A stretch of 64,000 nt of DNA from Anadara kagoshimensis. Its lineage: Eukaryota; Mollusca; Bivalvia; Arcoida; Arcidae. The notes under the pieces were generated by a model. That model saw only the letters and a list, made by a program, of their open reading frames with translations, did no database searches and was not told where the DNA came from. The position numbers were made by a program, and so were the translations under genes. The stretch spans positions 11,116,698 through 11,180,697 of the forward strand of contig CM037860.1 in NCBI GenBank assembly GCA_021292105.1, read 5' to 3'. Positions 23,201 through 36,540 of the stretch are shown piece after piece. Position 1 is the stretch's first letter. Each line of letters begins with the position of its first letter.

Positions 23201-25777
23201 TTAGAAATGGCGTTCATATCAATATGAATGCCAAACTGAATAATGCGCGATAATTGTTACATTTTCATTAAAAATATTTTTATCAGGAATTTATTTTTAA
23301 GGCACGAAATCGAACATGCAAGAGTCACACGAATGTTTATGGAAAAATACGTATACTACGTTACGTTGTTGTGTACTACGTCACCAATATCGCATTTGAT
23401 TCATTGCACATCCACTGGACAGACGCAAAGTCATGTCAATGATCCTGAGAATAAATTACAACAAACATTAGAGAAACTCTAATTCGTTTTTGAAAATTTT
23501 CGACTTATACATGGAAACCTTTGTGAAGTTGAAAAACGAATTGATCTTCAACACAAAGGCTTTCGATACCCCAAGAAGTACACCACCTGGGAACGTGTGG
23601 GACAGCCATTTTGTTTATCAGGGAATGGTAATTGCCGATATTAATATTCAAACGCAGTGATGAAGTCGTTTGGCATTTATAGTCCTATTTATGTTAAAAG
23701 TCTCACATTGGATGATACAGAAAATACGCAAGACTAATGAAATATACATGTTTGTGTATATAATACAAATCCTAAAGTCGCGATTGTAACATACAGAATG
23801 CAGTCTGATAATAAGTAAAGGACAATAGATATGTTGTCATTTGTAGTTAAAGCATCAAAGAGAGTAATGAAAACTTCACACTTCTTAAAGCGAACATCAC
23901 AGTACGAACTGCAATAAATCACCATGGGTATTGACATCGAATAGGAAATAAAACACTTCCGAATAAATTCATTCATTACAAGAAGTATAACACCCATACT
24001 GTTACAATGTGTTGACATTTTAAGAAGATTCATTAAATGTCAAAACATTTCCATCGTATTAGAGATTAATTTCATACAAATTTCTTAACTGTCATTTATT
24101 AATTGGAAGTTTCGTTTTAATAGCGTTTTAAGATGTTACATGAAATGAATCCCCTATAGTGCGTTAATGGAAGCGGAAAGTAATTTCGAACAACACAAAG
24201 GTGGCATTAAATAACTGGTGATAGTAATTTGTTATGTTTAATATTTATTTTTTTTAACAATTTTATATATGATTGACAATCTTTGATTTGTCCGGTCTTG
24301 TGGTAGATTGATTTGTTTATGAAAAAAGACAGTCGTGTACAGTCTTTCACTTTGAATGAAATTAAGCAATAACGCACACAACATGTTCCCTTGAGGCACC
24401 GGGAAACTAATAACATCATTTTTTCTTACATATACTTTTGTCCTGTGCTTTTTTGAATATCTATAAAATAATGCATTAAAAGGGTATGACACAATTATGG
24501 GAATAATATATGGTTTTCAAAAATATTTTTGCCATCAAAAAATTATCAAAAAGCGACCAATAATACCATATTCTTTTTTTATTATTATCACTATATTGAT
24601 AAAAATATAATTAAAGTTTAACATACACGACCATCAATTAAAACGTTCTCACCTTACGAAGAGTACTAGATGCAGTGACAATATGGTGTTCAATGGCGGA
24701 ATTAGTTTTTCTCAAGGCACACATATACTGACTTTTAAACCAGTTCAAAGGTAATGGTTGTTTTAAAAATGGGTCGCACAACTCTTAAAATTGAATTGAG
24801 AATATTACCTAACATACTTTAACTGCAAACAACATTTTTACTCAATACAAGCGTTTATTAGACGTTTTAATTCCATGATCTTCAACTCGGAACTCGATGG
24901 CGTAATTGTTAAGAAATAATAAAAGCATTATTTTCAAAGAAGTAACATAAAGTTGTCCTTCACATTATGTATACTTATCTGGAAAACAGGATTTAGATCT
25001 TTTGTCAAACTTCAAATCTTAATTTCATTAAACCATTCTTTATTTTTTCGCTTTGGGTTTGCTTAACATAATTCTATTCCACATGTTATAAATTTAACCT
25101 TATTTTGCTCCAAGGTAAACCTAACGAAATTATCAAAGCTATCAATTTTGACGTTTAAACCCAATTTCCGATTCCAATTTCATTAGATTAAAAACATATT
25201 TCAGGAACTCTGTTTTTAAGTTGTTTTGCTGACTTGAATCCTAGTTTCCGTTTTTATCTTTTAATAATGCTCTACTAATGACAAATTTTAAACTTCACAA
25301 AAGATAATAACTACATATGATCACGTGCTACTTCAGTCCTGAACTCGTTAACGAGAATATAGGAAGTGATTGACATTCTCTGTCAAGTGATGGTAATAAT
25401 AATCATCAAGTATAAAATAAAATGAAGGATTTCTGTAGAAAACAAAAAAGTGCTGAAACAGCAAATAAATTTCACAAAAAGTGTCTATTTACGATCTAAT
25501 TCTTTATTATTAAGATTTTCTCAAATAATTTAAGGCTAAAGATAGGCGAGGGTTAATCATAGTTTCGCGCCTCAAAATTTTCAGGATGCCGCGTATCTGT
25601 TTACTATTTACACATCTGGCCTTTCAGAAACATTAGGTTTGCGAGAATGTAATACGCCAGATCAAATGTAATTATTGTTGTTTTTGAGAGACGAATGGAG
25701 AAGAAATTAAATTTAGGCTAATAAGTTACTGACAAACTAAAAGTTTTATTTTTAAAATATTACCTCATTAACAAAAC
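23201..25777. other. Spacer, no supported gene
   Basis: Short frames at 23243-23482 (+), 23734-24033 (-) and 24207-24492 (-, two phases) have no recognisable motif. No RNA gene was seen. Confidence 0.4.
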
Positions 25778-25803
25778 GTGTGTGTGTGTGTGTGTGTGTG
25801 TGT
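25778..25803. repeat. (GT)n microsatellite
   Basis: Uninterrupted GT run of 13 units. Confidence 0.97.
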
Positions 25804-26804
25804 TGTAATTTAATGTTGCAAATACCAAAAAAACAAAAAAAATAGCTCGTTTACTTTCATTTCCATTATTCGTCCAATCATCACGATCTATTGAATTAGG
25901 TAAATGTTCCGGTGTTGAAACTACAATGTAACCAAGTCTTAGGTAAATAGTACTATTGGTTAATGAAATCAATGCTACTAGTAACAGTTGATTTTACAAT
26001 CAGTTATATTTGTATCCGGATAATAATATGATAATTGACTTGCAATGTACATCAACTACAAAACGATGTTTGCATGTAACAGGAAGCATGTGCATACTCT
26101 CGAACCAAACTTCTTTATGAATAGAGTTCTACTTGTGTATAAAATTAAAATCTAAAATTATATATAATCTTTAACTGCATATATATATATATAATAAATA
26201 AAATCAAGAATTATAAAAATTAAATCGTTACTAATTTAAATTGGAATTTCGTGTCATAATAATCTCTCCATACTCAACCATGTGTAAACGTCATCTGTGC
26301 ATCATACTGTTGTAAAAGTTCTTTTTAGAATTTTATCGTGCACTTGAGATTGAATTTTATAGTAAATTTTGCGTGCGATTTATTAAAAAAATTTGTGATC
26401 ATATTTTATTGTATATACTCGGGTTTTATCAATAATAAATTTAATGCTGCTGATGTACGTTGTATGATTTTACTGGATCGATCTTCACGGTTTATTGAAC
26501 ACAACCGTGGTTACGGTAAAAAAGCGATTAGGAGGATTAAGTCCTGTGTTTATCTGACAGATAATTAGTATAATTAGTATGAATTACTCATTACACAGAT
26601 TTGACACCTGCCATCTTATGATGTGGGCTTCAACATTCGGCGTTTTTTTTTGCCAATTCTTCGGCGAATTTTAGTAGATATCGGTAATTTAATTTAATAC
26701 CTACCAACTCGTCAACCGCGAAAGCAAGTATACGCGAACAAGTTGCTGAATGTAAAACCGCGAACTCGTTATACAGTATGTTAATGTAATCTATCCTAGT
26801 GAGT

Positions 26805-27399
26805 TTGAAATAAACGAAATAAACGACACGACTGATTCCTCAAGTTCTGCTTCATATTTAGACTTATACCTGAATTATAACGCATAGAAAGGCTACATTT
26901 GAAACGTGGTGACTTCAATTTTTCTATTGTCAACTTTCCTTTTTACGCAGCAATATGCCTGCTTCTCCTGCTTATGGTGTATTTGTTTCACAATTAATAC
27001 GTTATGGTAGAGCTTGTTCCCACTACGGGGACTTTGTACAACGAAGTAGGCTGCTTGCAAATAAATTGTTGACTCAGGTATATTGCAAGCCTAGGCTTAT
27101 CAAGGCCCTCAAAACGTTTTATGGCTGTCATCACAGTATTGTTGATAAGTTTTATGTCTCTGTGTCCAGGATTGTCTTGGATATATTTGACGTCTCATAG
27201 TTCCATGTTCCTTTCACACAATTTTGATTACACACGTGACGGGTGTAGCTAGCTACACAGGAGGTGCTTACCCTTCTGAAACACCCGGCCTCACGTCTCT
27301 GGTGGATGTTCACGTGTCTAACCTAACTTGTCAGTTCCAAAGTTTTTATTTTACCTCTGGATTGTGATTCGGACATGGATAAGTATGTTTGATTTTGAT
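26805..27399 (+). mobile_element. RT3 repeat copy 12, best-preserved RT tail
   Basis: The 5' part translates as a reverse-transcriptase C-terminal region: TTDSSSSASYLDLYL near 26830-26875, a frameshifted FNF-like segment, then 26955-27200 in one open frame (SPAYGVFVSQLIRYGRACSH, then HHSIVDKFYVSVSRIVLDIFD and a stop). I recall this SASYLDL..SPAYGV.SQLIRY.RAC signature from retroelement RTs widespread in invertebrates. The element class (LINE or Penelope-like) is not settled by the fragment. The 3' UTR follows (CATAGTTCCATGTTCC, GTGTAGCTAGCTACAC), then a mutated hairpin 1, hairpin 2 and the terminus GATTTTGAT. A TA-flanked hairpin MITE is inserted directly at its 3' end. Confidence 0.85.
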
Positions 27400-27401
27400 T
27401 A

Positions 27402-27507
27402 CACAGTGTGTATGGACAATCCTTCGTATCAGGTCTCGTCCTTTTTCAGTAGTACGACTACAAAAAAGGACTCGACCTGATACGAAGGGTTGTGTATACA
27501 TACTGTG
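27402..27507. mobile_element. 106-bp TA-flanked hairpin MITE
   Basis: The whole element is one hairpin. CACAGTGTGTATGG.. on the left pairs with ..GTATACATACTGTG on the right over about 45 bp with roughly 6 mismatches, closing a loop of about 16 nt. It is flanked by TA on both sides (27400-27401 and 27508-27509). A TA duplication and CACAGT ends fit a Tc1/mariner-mobilised miniature element. The superfamily is an inference because no transposase is present. Confidence 0.75.
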
Positions 27508-27509
27508 TA

Positions 27510-29819
27510 TATAATATGTATTTATTGGTTTGTAGAAAAACAGGGTTATCCGTAGAGTGGATATTGGAATACGAAATAACACTCTCACACTAGATACATT
27601 GAGATGCAAACATAGGCGATGAAAATTAACGATTTCTCAGTAGACTTCAATGTTGTGTTCTCTATACATAAATGTTCTTAACTAAAAGCCAAACAGACAT
27701 ATCAATGTAGTTTTCGTATACCTATTTTCTTGAACCATAATTACATATTTGTAATCAAACGTTAGACACTTATCTTAAGGGAATCATCAAATTATATTTA
27801 GCTTTTTAATTAGGTACACGTGTCTTTATAAACTTTGTTGCTAAAATTATCTTACATTTCATTCGTTTAATGTTCTATTACCTTTCAGTAAACATATACA
27901 TTTTAAACAGTGTATTCGTTATTTAAACGCCAGTGGATATATCTATGTAATCGCACCATAATTGATATTAGATATGTAACATTACCTTGGGTAAAACACA
28001 TTTCGTTTGATTTTGGCAAAATATGATCTATCTTAACAAATATATATCCGTCCATATATTTTCTCATTAAATAACTTGACATGTAATGAATATAATATGT
28101 CGTTTGAATTCTGTATAAAATTTCTTTTGCTATAAATATCTGTTGAAGATTCACATCAACAATTTTTTTTCAAATATTTATTTATGGAAGTAAATTATCT
28201 TTTTCTAGCAAGAGCCAATGCAACCAAGAACACGACGTAAAATATTACCCGATGGTATAAACTAGCACTTATACCCTTAAGAACCCAAATAAAAGCAAAT
28301 AAAGAAAAAAATGGTGATTTTTTTAGATAAATTTTTATTTTGTTTGATTGATTTGTTTCGAATACTATTGTCATTTTGTCAAAAATGCGAACATAATTTT
28401 TTAACGAATACCAAAGGATATTAATGGATCTGTAGATTATAGTTTAAATTTTGTACAAAAACAAGAGAAAAATATCTATAGCATTTAAAATGACAGATGT
28501 TTCTATAAATAACACCAAAAGGGACAAATTGACGATATAACTTTGTTTAATGAACGTTTTTTGTGTTATATATTAACCATTCCCATAACTATCATTGTCT
28601 CAAACAAGCATAGCCAATTGACATCAAATCCTATCCAGAATTTCTATTTAAGATCGACTTACGATTATGCACAAATATTGTTAATTAAATCAAATCTCTT
28701 TCGTTTTATATTCTGCATTTCCTTCATATACCGTTTTTAATTCTATCATTCAATATATTAACAAAATAGAATATTGACATTTCTATAGATCGATTATGTA
28801 TTCTGGGCACTATAATATCACTATATTTTGCCACTGTTATTGTCAACTTATATCATTATTGCATTCTTTCTAATCTTATAGGACAGTACTTTTAAATGTA
28901 TATAATTGACGAATATTCAGGATCGGTGTTTATTTATATCAACATCTGTGACGATTACCTTGCAGCAAAATATACCGTTTGGAAATGTATATTTACTTAT
29001 ATTAGATACCAAGATACCAATTATTGTTTTGTATTTCTAACAAAGTATTGAATATATCATTTAGCTTGATGGCAACATCACTTCGTTTTGTTTTTACAAT
29101 TTATAGATAAAGACATTAACTTACATGATGGTCTATTTCTTCAGTTTATTAAACCTGAATCGTTAGAAAATAAGAAAAAACCCTCATACATCAATATAAT
29201 AATACTTTCAAAAGGTTGAAGTGTTTTCAAAAAGGCATTATTGCTGTTGTTTTTTAATTTGTCTGAAAGGATATGCATGAACCTGAAATAACGTTGTAAA
29301 TTGCATTATATTCTCCAGCTACCAATTATCATACCGTCGATACTATACTCTCAAATGATGCATTTTAGGCAGACAAAACAGTAATAACTAGATTTCGTAT
29401 TACATTTGTTTTCAAGTAGAATAACAACTCATTTAGTATGAAATTCATGCGTCAGATCTACACATAGATTGACCTTATACATAAAATAAGGTCAAGGTTG
29501 TATATAAAATCATCCACACTTCTTGACAATACGAGTGATAATCATTGTACTAGCTTAAACACAATTATTTAGGTTTCATCCTTATCATTCATTAAAGTTG
29601 AAGCCAAAAAAGGTTATAAAAGAATTTTTTTAGCTGTCTTATTCAACTTAACAGATCTATTAAATGTTATTGTGACGTCCTATTTTTTACAAAGAGAGGT
29701 AAATATTACATCCATTTAAGGTAGTTGAACTTAATTCTATTATCACATTGACTGATATGTTTAAAGCGTATTTCGACAAGCAACTTGTAATATCCCCTCC
29801 ATTCCTCCCTCCTTTCTAT
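27510..29819. other. AT-rich spacer, no gene seen
   Basis: The minus-strand frame across 27346-27609 spans the hairpin and RT3 end and is spurious. Weak resemblance to the dispersed 22.9/55.6 kb repeat occurs near 27685-27725. Nothing else is recognised. Confidence 0.4.
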
Positions 29820-29930
29820 CGCACCGTCCTTACTTTCCTGGTGAAGTTCACTTTTTTCTTAAATATGCCACTTTCAATGGTTTTCCTAGCTGTAAGTTTA
29901 TGATTCGGACATAAATTGTTATATGTGTTG
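29820..29930 (+). mobile_element. RT3 repeat copy 15, very old
   Basis: Recognised from CCTTACTTTCCTGGTGAAGTTCAC (the hairpin 2 region, decayed), GGTTTTCCTAGCTGTAAG and ATGATTCGGACATAAATTG. Hairpin 1 is gone. Confidence 0.5.
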
Positions 29931-31212
29931 CTTATTGTAGAAAATGACAGTTAAAACTGTGGGTTTTTTGTATTGTTTCTCAGGTCTAACAAAGGGTACC
30001 TGTCGTTTTCTGCTGTCTGGTGATCTCCGTATTCTCTAACACAATGCCTTTGTCAGTGTGGCAAATACAATTTTCAATACAAACTTCGCATGTATTGATG
30101 TAGAAAATTTCGACTTTTTATTCTAAAAATGAGTATTACCGATTTGTTGATCTCTAATGAACATTGATGTCTTTAGCAAATACCGGTCGTGATATCTTGG
30201 TCCTTTTTCCAAACCAATATATATAGAAATGGATAACCTTTTGTGCTTTTCAATTGTAAATTCAATTGAATTATGAAGGTTGTTCAGCAATTTATTGCAT
30301 TTCTGCAGATATTCATCTATGAAAATCCACATTCATTTTCAGATAAACTTCTTGTCAAAGTATCCCATAATTAGGTAATGTAGTATGTAATCCTGATGAT
30401 ATTGCGAAGAGAAGATCAACATCCAAATAATATATCTTTTATAAAAAACATTCTGCTATTTCAACATGGATCGGTATGTTTCTGATTGACTATAATAACA
30501 CTTATAAATACAATAAACACCAAACCAATGAATATAAATTCAATTCCCAGTCGCACCATATCCCGATACAAACAATATTGGTATATCAATAGTCAATTGG
30601 GAACACTCTGATATAGGTTAAATAAACCAGACTGTTCGATCCAAGCGGATAAAAGTTAAGTAAGACGGAGAATCTCAAGATAAATGACAACGAACCATTA
30701 TTGCTTTTCTGAACTGACTGTAACGACAAAGAGGTTATGAATTTACTTGGATAGTTTGCTATGTATTTTTCATAGGATGATAAGAATTTTTTTTGATACA
30801 GGGCTAATCAATGTCTTTAAGTAACCATAATACTACAATTACAATATATACATATACGAGTTCATAATCTAATTCTGTATGTCGGTTATATATATGTACG
30901 TTAGAACTACATATCTTTTTAGGTGAACGTCCTAAAATGATTTGATTTTTACCCAAACCATTAGGTTTGGAGGAGTTTAAACAGACTTGTAAAAGAAACA
31001 TCAAAATAATCATGAACGTAATATAATACACTATAATTTTTGTCTAAATAATGATAGTTAATCAGTAGAAAACAAACACGATTTTTAAAAAATATTTTTC
31101 AAGATGTTTATAAAAGTGTCATATTCTACAATGACTTATTAATTGTATAATGAAAAAAGAAATCTTAGGATATTCGTAGAATATTCATATTCAGTACCAA
31201 TCAACTACAGCC
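29931..31212. other. AT-rich spacer
   Basis: A 24-bp scrap near 30463-30486 (ACATGGATCGGTATGTTTC) resembles an RT3 3' end. Otherwise nothing is recognised. Confidence 0.4.
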
Positions 31213-31373
31213 TTTTGCAAGCCTATGATTATTAAGGCCCTCAAAATCGTGTTGCAAAGCATGTCTCTGTATTAAAAACTATCGTGGTTGAATTTGACAG
31301 TTTGATAGTTGTCAAAGATTTTACTTGGTTTTAAGATTAACAATTTCGACATAGATCGGTATGTTTGTATTTG
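31213..31373 (+). mobile_element. RT3 repeat copy 13, internally deleted
   Basis: It joins the RT-tail block (TTGCAAGCCTATGATTATTAAGGCCCTCAAAA) to the 3' end (CAAAGATTTTACTTGGTTTTAAGATT..GACATAGATCGGTATGTTTG). The UTR and both hairpins are deleted between them. Confidence 0.6.
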
Positions 31374-32382
31374 AATACAGAATCCGAACTGACTTGTATA
31401 TTGTTGCAACCTTTTCAATAGCTTTAGTTCCCAACGGAAATACAAGTGCAAGATGGAATTTAAAACACAATACTAAGTCATACTCGGGAACACACATACA
31501 AACTCTCAAAACGCAATATAATAAATCTAGATCTGGTCACTTCAAAATGCTAATCATTAATGTTGTTACTAATAATTAATTATTCCTTAGCTCATAGCAC
31601 TTGACATTGACTTTTCTGCGAAACGTCAGATAATGGAATAAAGCATTGGTAAGACCATGCACTTTTTCCAAAACATCGTAATCATGATTTGGTCGAACAT
31701 TGACAAATAACAAGTTGATTTTTTTTGCGTTATAAGACACGAGGCTTTGGGCTGCTGTCAGGAAACATCTGTGTTACATGTAGTACGTTGTTACATGTCA
31801 GTGTGCCTTTATAACTTTTTAATAAAATTATCAAGGGAAAGTGTTTGAATTATTTAAACGTAAGTGTCAGTATAAATGCAAGAGGTCGATTGTAACAGTT
31901 TGTGTAATTGATACTCCTTTAAAATAGAATCGTTTCATCATCATCAAAGTACCCAAAGCACTTTCCGGTTTTTTGGCTTCATTTGCAGATGTTTAAATTT
32001 TATATGTGCATAGAACACGGAAGTTTAAATATTACAGTGACCTAAATCACCTGTTCAAGACGTTCAGTCTCATCTGTGATTATTAACAAGGTAACATTTT
32101 ATCAAATTGTTGCCTGTATGGTAAAGCGGTGATAGGAAAAATTAATTTTAAAACTTAACCAGACTTTGCGCTAAAATATAAAAACATCCTGTGTATATGA
32201 AACAATTAATTTATCATAAGATTTTATTTGAAAATATATATATTGGAATTTTAATTTTTAACGTCCTTCAGCTTTGGTTGTGCACTGAATTCACATGCTG
32301 GTGTATTATAAAAACCTACTAATCAATCTTGAAATCAAAATATAAAAAAAATGAAATATTTATATTCAAACTACCATAATAT
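31374..32382. other. AT-rich spacer, nothing recognised
   Basis: Overlapping sense and antisense frames at 31321-31579 are uninformative. No other signal. Confidence 0.4.
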
Positions 32383-32430
32383 ATCAAAAACAAACATACC
32401 AATCCATGTTCAAAATAATTTTACTTGTAT
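32383..32430 (-). mobile_element. RT3 3'-end fragment (copy 14)
   Basis: Only the terminal block ATCAAAAACAAACATACC and AATCCATGTTC remain before similarity ends. Confidence 0.5.
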
Positions 32431-32864
32431 GCTTTTATCTTTAAGTTGTTCTTAGTTGTTGTATTCGCAGTAGATCACCAAAAAACAACTGGTAACAATA
32501 CTTAAAAGATCGTACATTGCAGACTGTGAACGGGCAAAAGAAATTGGTAATGACATATATGCATATTTATATGTCAAGCTGCTCACAATAAAATATTAAA
32601 AAGATTAAATTATCATGTGTCAATTTGTAGAAATCCGCACTTTTGATAATTAATAATTATAACATATATTCTTTCCTTTTTGACCATACTCCTACAAAAT
32701 TTTTTTTAACCAGAAGCGATTTATTGCAGAACCACGTGTTAATAACAACTTAACAGTCAGATCCAATGATATGTACAATTAATAAAAATTGACGTTTAAT
32801 GTAACAAACGTTTGTTTTGTATACACGTCCCATTCAAGAATATATCACTTATATCAAGACGTCG

Positions 32865-33000
32865 CCAGCTATAGGCGAAGGTGCAGAAATTTTGCCTGTG
32901 AGTTGCGCTGATGGCATTATACAGCAAGGTTCTTTATCGTGCCAAGCCCATCGTGACAGGAGACCTCGTTTATTTTAAGTTCAATTCCGAAAGTGTCAAA
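32865..33000 (-). repeat. SINE-like conserved body fragment
   Basis: Minus-strand reading contains TTTCGGAATTGAACTT, AACGAGGTCTCCTGTCA, GGGCTTGGCACGATAAAGAA and CCTTGCTG in that order. It has higher GC than its surroundings. I recall a similar CCGAGGTCCCGTG...GCACGTAAAAGAACC block as a recurring SINE body in molluscs and other invertebrates. The family name is uncertain. No tRNA head is visible at this locus. Confidence 0.4.
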
Positions 33001-33620
33001 GTAAGTAGACGTTTTAAAATAATTTTTGACCTTTTTCTTCAATTTTTTTTATTGAATTAGTCATGTTGCTATGTGACATTTTATAGCCCTAATGACGAAT
33101 TTCAGCTCAAAAAATATTTGGCATTGAGCAACATGAAAGCCACGTTTTTTGAAAATCACGGCGCATAACTACAGCAATATATCATGTAAAACTATTTCGA
33201 CGAACATCTCAATAAGAATTAGAACAACACAATATTCAGTAGAAACAACAATTCTTGTATCACAAAATAATACGTAGCATCAATTGGAAGCGGTACACCG
33301 GACGTATGGTTATAGATTTTTCTTATATTTGTCATTTCGTATTAATATATATCAAGTAGTGATAAAGAATGTATGCTAAATTGTTACATTAAATTACTGA
33401 TCGATATTTTTATTGCATGTCCAATAAAATCGGAAGAATGCAATTTTCCAGAACGATATTGTTCCTATAAATGTCAGAATAAACACGATACTTTACTGCT
33501 GTCATGTTGCACTTTGGACTTTCGCATTAAAGTACAACCAATCCACACTAGAAGTACATTTTTGTATGGAGTTAAATGTTTTATTGTATTTAATTATATA
33601 TGATACGAGTTTTGATTTTA

Positions 33621-33668
33621 CAGCGTCAGACGGCCAATTCGGAATACAATTCCTCATCAGTAGTGCTG
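33621..33668 (-). ncRNA. Decayed hammerhead ribozyme copy
   Basis: On the minus strand this reads stem I CAGCACTA (33668-33661), core CTGATGA, stem II GGAAT-TGT-ATTCC identical to the 6.0-kb copy, then GAATT instead of GAAAT, GGCC, GTC and TGACGCTG. Stem I still pairs at its outer 4 bp (CAGC/GCTG) and at the two core-proximal positions, but has a two-base internal mismatch. The core A after GAA (A15.1) is replaced by T, which should disrupt the A15.1-U16.1 pair and impair cleavage. About 35 bp downstream (TAAAATCAAAACTCGTAT) is homologous to the first copy. Confidence 0.7.
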
Positions 33669-35937
33669 GTAGTTGTTAAACCAAAATTGTTTTTCTAGTA
33701 AAGTATTTATTTTTGTATTTTTAGAAAAAATGCACCTTTTTGTACTGTACAGGAAGTGGTTGTTTAAGATAGGTAAACCATAAAACCATATTGTGTTCAA
33801 GTAGACATTTTTAAAGAGAACTGATTCTGACAACCAATGCATTTTCTTATGATTGTTGCAAGGGTTTTTTATTTAAAATCGACTTGTTCATTTTATATGC
33901 AACGAGGGTATCAATGTTAATATTATCAACATTAGCAGCATTTGCCACAAAATGTTTGACATTAATTACAAGTCGTTGATTGCAATTAGCAAAATATAAT
34001 GACCGAGAGCAATGCTCCAACGAATTATATAACCGATGAACTTCATTCCTGTAAGTTTAAGTCCAGTTTTTAAATCTCAATACAGTACTTTTTATCGTTT
34101 TACGTTGTCATTAAATATTTACATAAATGTATAAGTAAGATTAATAAGATTTGCGTGGGTGTTACCATGCGTGTTGTTGGTCTATATCCACAAACCGAAT
34201 ACAATCTCTTCGATATAGACCAACGACCATGACCTTTAGAAATCGACTAGTTATGGTTTTCTTAGTTAATCAATGTTCAAAAAACAACTTTAAACACAAA
34301 GTAACGTTGTATTAGACATCGAAAGACATCAAAGTAATACACGTGGGGCAAATCTATTTACAGAATTTTATCCAAGAGCCTGGCTATAATCTTTCTTTAC
34401 TGTTTTGTAACAGTCATAGGCTTATACGAAGAGCACTGTCCTCGATTGTTGAGTGTTCGCACAACTATGAGTAAATGATACAAAAAGAATAAAATAAAAG
34501 GTTTTTTTTTCAATTCTAAACAACTGCTGTTCTTACCTTATTCCATGTTCTAACATTTGCGCGATTTGTTTTTATGCATCAAAATAATGTTGCGATCTCA
34601 AAATCATCTGAAACACCATTGATATAAATGTATGATAGGTCAGGCTGTGTAGAATAGATTTTTAGATTTCTTTTTAAATAGTTTTTTTTGCCTTTTATAC
34701 AATCTCATCTTTGCGTTCATAGCGACTTCTCTAGAAAGCTTCACACTTCTGACATAACTCTGAAAGATATCACTTTTCCAATTTGTTTTCTCTTTTTCTG
34801 TTTGAATTTTTCTTCATTTTAGCTTTGATTCGGCTTGCTACTACAATGTAAACATTCCTCAGTTTGAGTTACATTTCCTTGCTGAAGTTATAGCTATGAA
34901 ACGGTTACAAATTCTGTACTTTGTCCACTACGTTACTCTGAATTTGTTCATTTTGCAATTGTTCAACAACCAAGATTACTGGTTCATAAATGTTATATAT
35001 AAGTTGTAGTGATTGTTTCCAACGCTACGCTTGTTTGGTTGTTTGCTTTGGTTTTATCAGTTTGTTGCATTGAGTCGTTTTGATAGTGATTTCTCTTTTG
35101 AGAGAGAATTCAAACTTCTGTAATAGGTTTTCGAGATATTATTTTTCATTTTTTTTGTCTTTCATTAAGCAGTTTACTGTTTCGACAGTTTTGATAAGAT
35201 TCAGTTTTTACTAACTGACACCCAACAGTTTGATTTGTTTTCTCCCGAAAGTTGCTGCGTGAAACGGTTACAAATGGGATACCTTGTCTACAGTGTTCCA
35301 CTGTAGGCATACATGTGCAATGAGGCATTTACATCCGTTTCATCCGTAATCAGCTTACTATATTATATATAGAGATTTCAATCATATTTTCTCGAAATGT
35401 TTGCCAAGTCAGTCTTCTTGTCTTGTGTAACCACAACATAGCCCAATGAAACTATGTATATGCTACACAACCATTGTCTCTTTATCCGTATCTAAAACTG
35501 GTGATCTCTTCATTGAAGCGTATTCTACTAGAGGCCATGTCTCTAAAGTTCTGGACACAGACACCATATATCCCTGCTAACCAAGCTACCTTTACTCTGT
35601 AATTTTGTTATTAGTATATAATCCATATCTTTTTTCATGGCTCAATGTATTAACATGAAATGAAGCGAATATTCAGCCTATGTAATATTTCATCAATTAA
35701 TAAGGTCAACCTAACACTTCATACTTGCCAAGTATTTGTCAATATGAAAATACATGATTAATTATATTGCATTTATTAATGTTTCAAAAAATAAGATTAA
35801 ATAATTTAAGGTAGATCCATAGCATTGTCGTCGTTTTGTGTGTTCTGTCGAAAACTCTCATTTGACGTCTTTTTATCTATGACGTGACGAATGTGTAGTC
35901 TTCGGCGCCTTATTATGGCTGAAACGCTGTTATGCGT
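33669..35937. other. Spacer with diverged local duplication
   Basis: A block GCTATGAAACGGTTACAAATTCTG near 34890 is echoed as GCTGCGTGAAACGGTTACAAATGGG near 35252 with flanking similarity, giving an old direct duplication about 365 bp apart. A 16-bp imperfect hairpin occurs at 34173-34227. No gene is supported. Confidence 0.4.
34173..34227. repeat. Short hairpin
   Basis: GTTGTTGGTCTATATC (34173-34188) pairs with GATATAGACCAACGAC (34212-34227) with one mismatch and a 23-nt loop. Function unknown. Confidence 0.6.
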
Positions 35938-36109
35938 TTCATGTTCCTTTCACACAATTTTGATTACACACGTGGCGGGTGTAGCTAGCTAAACAGGAGG
36001 TGCTTACCCTTCTGGAGCACCCGGCCTCACTTCCCTGTTGGAAGTTCACGTGTCAGTTCCAAAGATTTTACTTTGCTTTTGGATTGTGATTCGGACATGG
36101 ATTAGTATT
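35938..36109 (+). mobile_element. RT3 repeat copy 16
   Basis: It contains TTCATGTTCCTTTCAC, GTGTAGCTAGCTAAAC, both hairpins in good order (GGTGCT/AGCACC; ACTTCC-CTGTT-GGAAGT) and the 3' region up to GGATTAGTAT, missing the last bases. A 13-bp segment after CACGTGTC is deleted. Confidence 0.85.
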
Positions 36110-36540
36110 TTCTGCATTCACAAAAATTAGAATTCGCAATATCAATTCTGTGTAGGATTTTTAAGAACAAAATGTATATTGTAACGAAAATTAGGTAGAT
36201 CTAAACCGTTGAGGGTACAATTATAAATAATTAAAAGATTGGAAGACATTGTTTAAAATTTGAAGCACTGTATTTTAACTGCTGCTTGAATGAGTGTTTT
36301 GGTGATGTTAAAAACAAATAGTAGGACGCACGATGACGATTCTTCAATAAACATACTGTATAACAATTTTTTCGGTGTCAAATTTTAGCAGTTTGACTGT
36401 CACGGTGCACGATGCGTTGTATTTGCGTTTCATTTCGGCGGCCTAGAATCAAGAACGCTTCATCAATGTATACGAAATTCCTCTCCAGTTTAATCATCTG
36501 ATTTGGGTAACGGTTACTATGGGTACAAACCATATGAAAG

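Noticed and set aside
30391-30415. CTGATGA near a GAAG, considered as a hammerhead
   Set aside because: No stem II and no GAAA.
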